From Medicago truncatula (Eukaryota > Streptophyta > Magnoliopsida > Fabales > Fabaceae), in the NCBI RefSeq assembly GCF_003473485.1, contig NC_053044.1, positions 4,662,501 through 4,726,500 on the forward strand: a stretch of 64,000 bases of DNA, given 5' to 3'. The position numbers and the translations under genes were made by a program. The notes beneath the pieces were generated by a model. It saw only the letters and a list, made by a program, of their open reading frames with translations, was not told the origin of the DNA and ran no database searches. Within the stretch, counting starts at the first letter, position 1. Each line of letters starts with the position of its first letter. Below, in pieces: positions 58,370 through 64,000 of this stretch.

Positions 58370-59722
58370 TGATGTAGTATTTTTGCATCAAACAATTGTA
58401 AGTATTTATATCGTCTCCTCAGGGACTAGTGCGATATTGCAGACCGTTCGACACCAATTATCATTCCAAGTTAAAAGATAAGTTGTTTGTTTGTTTTAGT
58501 AACCAAATATAAAAGTTAAAGTTGAGAGTAATAGGGCGTAAAAACGTTGGAATTAGAGTTCCTTGATCAAGCATCAAATATAATCTAATAATCACATATA
58601 TGGATTCTAGCGTTTTACCGATATTATCACGTATCGCTCAACAAGATTATTCGTGTCCAAATAATCGTGTGAGATCCATTGTATTATTCAACAGTTGATT
58701 TCTCAAACTGTTGAACAATCCAATTATCGATCGGATAGTTTAATCGATGATTTCTCAATCTATTCAACGATCCGAAAGCTATATGTACCGATACCTTGTG
58801 TGATTATCAAAGCATCAATCCTATGTCTAGAATTATTGCTTTGATAGATAATTTATTCTAAACCTAGATTCAAAAGTACTTTTCAATAACAATTAAATCA
58901 AAGATAGAAATGAATTGCAAGAATAACTTCAATATCATGTAAATTGCTAGAATCATATATTACAAGATTAAAAGATTACATTCTAAGCTCAATCAAGTAC
59001 CTCTAATCCCAACTAAAGAGATTTAGTTCATCATTGTCATGAGAACATTACAAAAGTGGAAGAAAAGTTGAGAATCCATGCAAGGAACTTGATTTCTCCA
59101 AGAATCTTGATGAATCCACACTCAATCACTATTGCCCAGTATACACAGTGTATTTTCGCCCTATTCTCTCTCTAAATAAGTTACAAGATACGTCTCAATT
59201 AAGAGAAGTGAGCTTTTATACTTGAGCTGACAAAATGTACTTTCGCCAGGCGAAATCTGGCTCGCCATGGCGAACTGAGCTTTCTTTGCCAGTGGGTTTC
59301 TGCCACGTCACCAGATCAGATGAAACCGCCTTATTTCGCCAGGCGAGAATATTTCTCGCCATGGCGAATTGCTCTTGCCCTGTTTTTCTAGCTCCCTGGA
59401 ACTTCTCGCCATTCATCTCGCCATTACTTCGCCAGGCGAAATAATTCGCCCTGGCCATCCTTGTGGCGAAGGACCATGGAGCTCCCTGGAGTTGCTCGCC
59501 ATTTGGCTCGCCAGGCGAAATGCCTTTTTCACTTTTTTGTTGTTTTTGACTCTTGCTTGATGTTTTGGCACTCGATTCCTGCACAAATGGGTAGAGTAAG
59601 ATGACTAAAGCGTAATAGGTCAAAATTCCATTTTCTCTCGGCTTTTCCCTAGATAACTTGTAAAACAAGTAACAAACGTGCCGTAAATAAACCTTTAAAA
59701 CACTACTTCCCGACACTTATCA
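58370..59722 (+). mobile_element. Nested LTR (solo LTR), exact ATTGT target duplication
   Basis: TGATGTAGTATTT... to ...CGACACTTATCA, flanked by ATTGT (58365-58369 and 59723-59727). 1353 bp. It has the block ATATCGTCTCCTCAGGGACT near its left end, like 36471. From 59241 to 59520 it holds dyads with the core TCGCC/GGCGA. The open frame at 59216-59716 (minus) is translated repeat, not a gene. Confidence 0.82.
59241..59520. repeat. Array of TCGCC/GGCGA dyads
   Basis: TTTCGCCAGGCGAAA (59241-59255, perfect), CTCGCCATGGCGAA (59261, 59355), TTTCGCCAGGCGAGA (59334), TTCGCCAGGCGAA (59429), CTCGCCAGGCGAAA (59507), plus half sites (CTCGCCATTC, CTCGCCATTA, ATTCGCCCTGG). Confidence 0.9.
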
Positions 59723-60233
59723 ATTGTTTTAAGAAGATTTATGACTATGTTTTAAGATTGGATTATATGATATAATTATGAAGAGGCCTTCGTGCCAAAG
59801 ACTGTTTTAGTTATTGAATAAATTCCGCTGCGAAGTATTAAAGATTTTGTTATTGAATTTTAAAGGATAAATAGTTATTTATTTAGTTTATGAGTTTAAG
59901 AAAAGAATGTGACATTCCGTTTATGTGAATACTCTGATTAATTAAATGAAATTTTTACGTTGGGAAAACGGGGTGTTACACATTTCATCCACTTCTCTAA
60001 AATATGTTTTGGCGAATCAACTATGATAATTCTTAAGTAAAAAAAAATGTCAATTCTTAAGTAAAACAAAGTGCCCCATCAACAATATTAATTTCATTTT
60101 ATTCATATTAATCTTTATCCTAAAATGTTGGCCACTTTATAATTTTGTTCCACTATTTTGTACTTATCATGATAACTAATACTCTTTATTGGTCAACCGA
60201 CATATCCTACTCACACGTATTCCACCTTTTTCC

Positions 60234-60241
60234 TATAAATA
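60234..60241 (+). promoter_or_regulatory. TATA box of the RPA-like gene
   Basis: TATAAATA, 74 bp upstream of the start codon, inside the Helitron. Confidence 0.55.
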
Positions 60242-60314
60242 TATCATAACCTATTAGCCAAACCATCTCAATCTAAATAAGCATCCTCTTTCTTGGAAAG
60301 GAAAAAACAAGCCA

Positions 60315-61803
60315 ATGATGTCTGCCAAATACACTCCAATCTCAGCTGTTTCTGGAGGAAGAAAGAATCTCAAGATGTGTGTGCGAGTTGCTCACATTTG
60401 GTTGATTCGAGATAAGAAGGTCCCCACTAGCATCATTTTCATGAACATGTTACTGGTCGATGAAAAGGTTTCAGCATGTTTGCACTCTTAGCTTTAAAAT
60501 TAAACTAATGTCATTGTTGTTTTTTAGTTATGTAATTTAACCAGCTGTTTAATGTTGTTGTTGTCGTCAATAGGGTGGATGTTTTCACGCCACAGCTAGA
60601 AAAGATTTGGTGGCAAAGTTCAGGTCCATGGTTCAAGAAGGGGGTACATATCAGCTTGAAAATGCAATTGTAGGTTTTAATGAAAGTCCTTATAAGGTAA
60701 CTTCACACAAACATAAGCTTAGTATGATGCACACTTCAACTTTTACCAAAGTACACTCGCCTGCTATCCCTATGAACGTTTTTGAGTTCAAGCCATTCAA
60801 TGGAATTCTCTCTTCAACTGTCGAGGAAGTATCTACGGGTAAGACTTCAATTATGAATGTGTGTTGTACATTATTTCTACCTATAAGCATTCGTTTAGGA
60901 ATTTCATACATTTGTTTTTGCTTTTGTATATGTAATTTCAGATGTTATTGGTCATGTAATTGAAAGAGGTGATATAAGGGAAACTGAAAAGGACGGAAGG
61001 AAAAGCAGGGTTATTGATCTCACTTTAGAAGATCTTGAGTAAGATTTGTCTCTTTCTTTGTACCTGGTTGTAATATAATTTTAATATACCTTATGTTTCT
61101 GAATTGATATTTTGGTAATATTTTATTACAGAAACAACCGCTTGCATTGCTCTCTTTGGGGTGAACATGCTGACAAAATTGTGACCTTTTTTGGCAACCA
61201 TGACAACGACACACCTACTATATTGATATTGCAGTTTTGCAAGACACGCATGTATTTAGGTATGTCGTGTTTTAAGTTTGTGCTTTCTGCTGATATCAAC
61301 AATGAAATGTGAAATTATGTTCACTTGCAATTGATTTTTTTAAAAATTAGGTGTTATGGGAGTTGCTGATGCCTTTAATGGGACTAAGCTGATACTTAAT
61401 GGCGATTTGCCTGATGTCGTTGCGTACATGACACAGTAATCATTTACATTTTTATATGCTTTAGAATAAAGGCAAGTTTTTTTGGTCGTAATTAAGTTGT
61501 CTGGAGGTGTCACCACTCTTCTATTAACATTGGTGCCCTTTTATTAGAATGAAAAATTCATCAATACAGTTCACCCGAAGTGTAAGCCAAATTTCAACGA
61601 ACAGCTCCGCGTCTTTATCAGATGACTTGCTCAACACTAACCGAATGACAATTGAAAGCATGATAGAGTCAACTGAGGTAGCTATCTGTTTATTGAAATT
61701 TTTAGATGTCGTTTTGGATTCATCTTTGTTACTTTTCACATAGACAGTTGTACGTCGCAATATCACGGGTTACTTCGAGGGGTGGTTTAAAGATATTGAT
61801 TAA
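60315..61803 (+). CDS. RPA70-like single-strand DNA-binding protein, Helitron-borne
   Basis: Seven exons: 60315-60467, 60574-60838, 60942-61038, 61132-61259, 61351-61435, 61548-61677, 61744-61803. All junctions are GT/AG with matching phases and give 305 residues, ending FEGWFKDID. The N-terminal part (residues about 10-110) is the DUF223/OB-fold type: LKMCVRVAHIWLIRDK, GGCFHATARKDLVAKFRSMV, GGTYQLENAIVGFNESPYKV. The centre is the RPA1 OB fold: DVIGHVIERGDIRETEKDG, VIDLTLEDLENNRLHCSLWG. The C-terminal zinc-finger OB fold of full RPA70 is absent. Expected to bind ssDNA in the nucleus; such genes are amplified in Medicago and associated with Helitrons (family knowledge). Own TATA at 60234. An open frame over six introns suggests it is young or still constrained. 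Confidence 0.85.
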
Positions 61804-62139
61804 TGACGACGACGACGATGATACCGATGTTGCATCAAGTGTGGTCTACAGAGAAGTTTTCCGTAATGTGTAGGACTTTTTTGTGTACTATTCATTTTCT
61901 TACTTATTGAAACTATTTGCATGTCAACGAACTTCAGTTTCTCTTTTAAAATTATATGTTATGTTAAAGTAACAGGAACTACGTACTAGAATTATGGAAC
62001 AATAACAAAATCTATGGTAATTGACAGTTTGCTTTGATTCACGACAATTTTTACATTCAAGCGAACTACGGTGTCTTATTTTTTCAATGAGTATTAATTT
62101 TTTAAATGACACGTGCGTTAGCACGGGTCAATGGTCTAG
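61804..62139 (+). other. 3' part of the inner Helitron
   Basis: Coding-like text continues after the RPA stop (GACGACGACGACGATGATACC, VASSVVYREVFRNV) in another frame, probably the former C-terminus. It ends with the hairpin and CTAG described for the element. Confidence 0.5.
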
Positions 62140-62382
62140 TTAGGGTTAAAACATTAAAATTATGCAATAAGGTTTAGGTTAAAATTAGGGCTTACGGGTT
62201 AACTTTAATATATAATAAGATAAGATAAGAAGATAAGAAGATTAGGTGTGAGCATTAGGGTTGTTCATGAAAATAAGAGATTAGGTGTGACCATTAGGAT
62301 TAAAACAGTAAAATTATGCAATAGGTTTTAGGTTAAAATTAGGGTTTACGGATTAACTTTAATATATAAGAAGATAAGAAGA
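62140..62382. repeat. Tandem repeats of the outer Helitron, right part
   Basis: The unit interrupted at 53112 resumes here (TTAGGGTTAAAACATTAAAA). One more unit follows with GTTCATGAAAATAAGAGATT and ATTAGGATTAAAACAG. Confidence 0.85.
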
Positions 62383-62688
62383 TGCGTGAACTCTCCGTTC
62401 AAAAAACATAATTGGCATTGTTGAAAATTCATAAGCGTAACAATATTATGATATAAAATTAAAGTGTAGGTCTGTAAATAGAATGTCATATTCTTAAATT
62501 GAAGGCCACGGTGATAAAAAAAACTAAAAAATAAATAAAAAATAATTATTGGGATCCAGGACAATAACTAAATGGTAATTATAAAATATTTTAGCAAAAT
62601 ATATAATCCATATTTCTTTTTGCTAGTGTAAGAACTCAGTCATCCATGCATGGTGTAATTGTAATATCTTGAGTATGAAACTCATATA

Positions 62689-62979
62689 CTATGGGTTGAG
62701 AACTCTAGACAATCTACATCTGCCTTCAATGCACTCATACTGTCGAACCTCAGTATTTTCTGGGCAATCATTATCAGTTATACAAACAATATATCCTGTA
62801 GTGAAAGAATATATAATAAAATAATGTTAGCAATATGAAATAAAGATTATATACAAACTAGTAACTAAAGAAGGAAATTTGAAAAGAATGGAAAAAAAAT
62901 TACCCTCAACATTATTTGCAACAAGAAATAGGAAAATAAAAAAAATTATGGCATACACAAACTTATAACTAATGGCCAT
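62689..62979 (-). CDS. Nodule-specific cysteine-rich (NCR) peptide, 60 residues
   Basis: Two exons, 62904-62979 and 62689-62795, with an intron of 108 bp (donor GAGG|GTAATT, acceptor CACTACAG). Exon 1 encodes the secretory signal MAISYKFVYAIIFFIFLFLV with ANNVE. Exon 2 encodes the mature peptide with four cysteines: CITDNDCPENTEVRQYEC then IEGRC. Spacing is C-X5-C-X10-C-X4-C and includes the family D-x-D-C-P motif. The phase-1 intron between signal and mature parts is the standard NCR structure. The mature part has about 7 acidic and 5 basic residues, so it is near neutral or slightly acidic. Family role: secreted into symbiosomes in nodules of IRLC legumes, where NCRs drive bacteroid differentiation. 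Expression cannot be judged here. Confidence 0.9.
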
Positions 62980-63619
62980 ATCTTTCTCTTTTTACATGCA
63001 ACAAATATAATTTATTCGATCACTTTATAGTATAAACTTCATGGTGTGTTAAGAAATATGTAAATACTTTTACCTCTTAAGCACTTTTAAAAGCCCCCCC
63101 TCCCCTCCCAAATTTAAAAATTATTATTAACTGTCTTTTAAGAAGATCAATGTGTTATATTTTTTCATTTACCACACTTAATAAATGTGTACCGTAAAAA
63201 GCTTGCTAATCATTAGAAATTAATATTTTGTTAATTAACCTTATTACTTTAGATGATCGAAAGGGGAAATTTTAAAAATAATAATGCATAAGTTTAAGAG
63301 TTTTTGTATTCACACCCTATATATTTTTGGTTACACCCAGTTTTTTTAAAAGGTTTTTGATAATACCAAAATTTTCCTTTTATATAAATTTTCTTAAAAT
63401 CTTGATTTCATTCATTGTCACTCTAAAATTTCACTCCTTTCATCCACCAACGATAAAAAAATCCTGATGTTCAATTAATCTTTATGGAAGATTAAAGAGT
63501 GAATCAAAACATCTTCCATTCATACTCGATTGCATATAAATAAGTGAATCTTTTCTTCTTTTTCAATAACGCTGATTTCAATTTTCTTCTTCTTGTTCAA
63601 CTGCACTGTACGACAGTTT
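62980..63619. other. NCR upstream region
   Basis: AT-rich. Contains AAAGCCCCCCCTCCCCTCCC near 63090. No clear TATA was assigned and no other gene seen. Confidence 0.4.
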
Positions 63620-64000
63620 CAATTTTACATAATCTACTTAAACTTAGTTTACATAACCTACTTAAACTTAGTTTAAGTATGTACATTTAAACTCAGTTTA
63701 CATGACCTAATTAAACTAAGTTTACATGTACATATTTAAACTGATATTACGTATAATCATTGAACACGGTTGAACTTTTAGATGCACACTAAAACTTAGT
63801 TTACATGATCTACTTAAACTGAGTTTAAGTATGTACACCTAAACTTAGTTTACATGACCTACATAAAATAAGTTTACATGTACATACTTAAACTGAGATT
63901 ACGTAGAATCATTGAACAAGGTTGAACTTTTAAATGTACACCTAAACTCGGTTTACATGACCTACTTAAACCGAGTTTAAGTATGTAAACTTAAACTCAG
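63620..64000. repeat. Tandem repeat of about 151 bp, continuing past the window
   Basis: ATAATCATTGAACACGGTTG at 63753 and AGAATCATTGAACAAGGTTG at 63904 mark a 151-bp period. Within each unit, TTAAACTNAGTTTA-type dyads alternate with CATGACCTAC and TGTACA, giving an internal sub-repeat of about 30 bp. The right border is outside the window. Confidence 0.85.

Larger units (their letters stand above)
55197..59980 (+). mobile_element. Ty3/gypsy-type solo LTR, exact CATTT target duplication
   Basis: Ends TGTAACGCCCTC and GGGTGTTACA. CATTT lies on both sides (55192-55196 and 59981-59985). Without the nested element it is about 3.4 kb and has no coding capacity, consistent with a solo copy of a large LTR. 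It carries six dyads with arms CTCGC/GCGAG at 55943-56075, an (AT)n tract (55468-55513), and a long TTG/ATG-rich region of low complexity (56400-58190). Confidence 0.85.
53113..62139 (+). mobile_element. Inner Helitron carrying an RPA-like gene
   Basis: Starts TCTTCTTCTTC after A (53112). Ends with a hairpin-forming ACACGTGCGTTAGCACGGGT, then CAATGGTCTAG (62139) before T. Joining the flanks (GGTGTGAGCA + TTAGGGTTAAAAC) rebuilds exactly the repeat unit seen at 52935, so both ends are proved by an internal empty-site comparison. Length 9027 bp, of which 4789 bp is a later LTR insertion with its target duplication. Contents: a captured gene scrap (53424-53820), a minisatellite, and the RPA-like gene. 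Neither Rep nor helicase is present. Confidence 0.88.
52086..62382 (-). mobile_element. Outer non-autonomous Helitron (inferred)
   Basis: Its minus-strand 3' end is visible: the hairpin ACCCGTGC-GGCA-GCACGGGT, then GGAAAGTCTAG at 52086, followed by T, as Helitrons require. The proposed 5' end (TCTTCTTATCTTC, complement ending at 62382, preceded by A) is an inference from the TC rule. The body contains repeats of about 165 bp (GTGAGCATTAGGG, AAAACAGTAAAATTATGC, CGGGTTAACTTTAATATATA) at 52735-53112 and again at 62140-62382, because the inner Helitron landed in one unit. A SINE-like scrap lies at 52183-52245. Confidence 0.6.

Noticed and set aside
59216..59716. 166-codon frame on the minus strand
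   Set aside because: Lies inside a nested LTR and is driven by the GGCGA/TCGCC dyads (repeated FAWR/NGE text). Unlikely to be a protein.
1..64000. CRISPR arrays, operons, ribosome binding sites, rRNA or tRNA genes
   Set aside because: This is a plant nuclear sequence. The tRNA-like boxes seen belong to SINEs, and no cloverleaf tRNA gene was found.

Overview
This window looks like nuclear DNA from a Medicago-type (IRLC) legume. The evidence is an AT-rich background dense with transposons, a two-exon nodule-specific cysteine-rich (NCR) peptide gene, a cluster of legume repetitive proline-rich cell-wall proteins, a cysteine-rich receptor-like kinase (CRK), and a Helitron carrying an RPA70-like gene. 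Coding density is low. Everything here was read by eye, without database searches.

Layout: 1-3.6 kb holds a deleted Ty3/gypsy element with LTR, a hAT-like MITE and a copia LTR remnant. Five paralogous proline-rich protein (PRP) genes, all on the minus strand, are spread over 4.0-39.8 kb (starts at 4512, 7345, 23989, 34226, 39802). They share a signal peptide, a TATA region and, in three of them, an upstream motif. They sit among duplicated blocks (about 7.4-10.0 kb matches 27.8-31.3 kb), LINE fragments, SINEs, MITEs and LTR remnants. Between PRP2 and PRP3 lies a CRK gene (14715-23390, minus). Its splice phases agree through eight coding segments, and its ectodomain exon is split by a 3.36 kb transposon-filled stretch whose ends read as splice sites.

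From 40 to 48 kb there is a PABP-like gene scrap, a decayed PIF/Harbinger transposon (Myb-like gene plus transposase) and LTR fragments. At 48.6-50.4 kb is a broken plant serpin gene containing a locally templated rearrangement. At 52.1-62.4 kb is a stack of insertions: a minus-strand non-autonomous Helitron, a second Helitron inside it with exact TC/CTAG ends, a 3.4 kb gypsy solo LTR (CATTT target duplication) inside that Helitron's minisatellite, and another LTR (ATTGT target duplication) inside the solo LTR. The inner Helitron carries an apparently intact seven-exon RPA-like gene. The window ends with an NCR gene (62689-62979, minus) and a 151-bp tandem repeat that runs off the end.

Most coherent novel signal: several unrelated LTR families carry arrays of short perfect inverted repeats. 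Their arm sequences differ between copies while the symmetry is kept.
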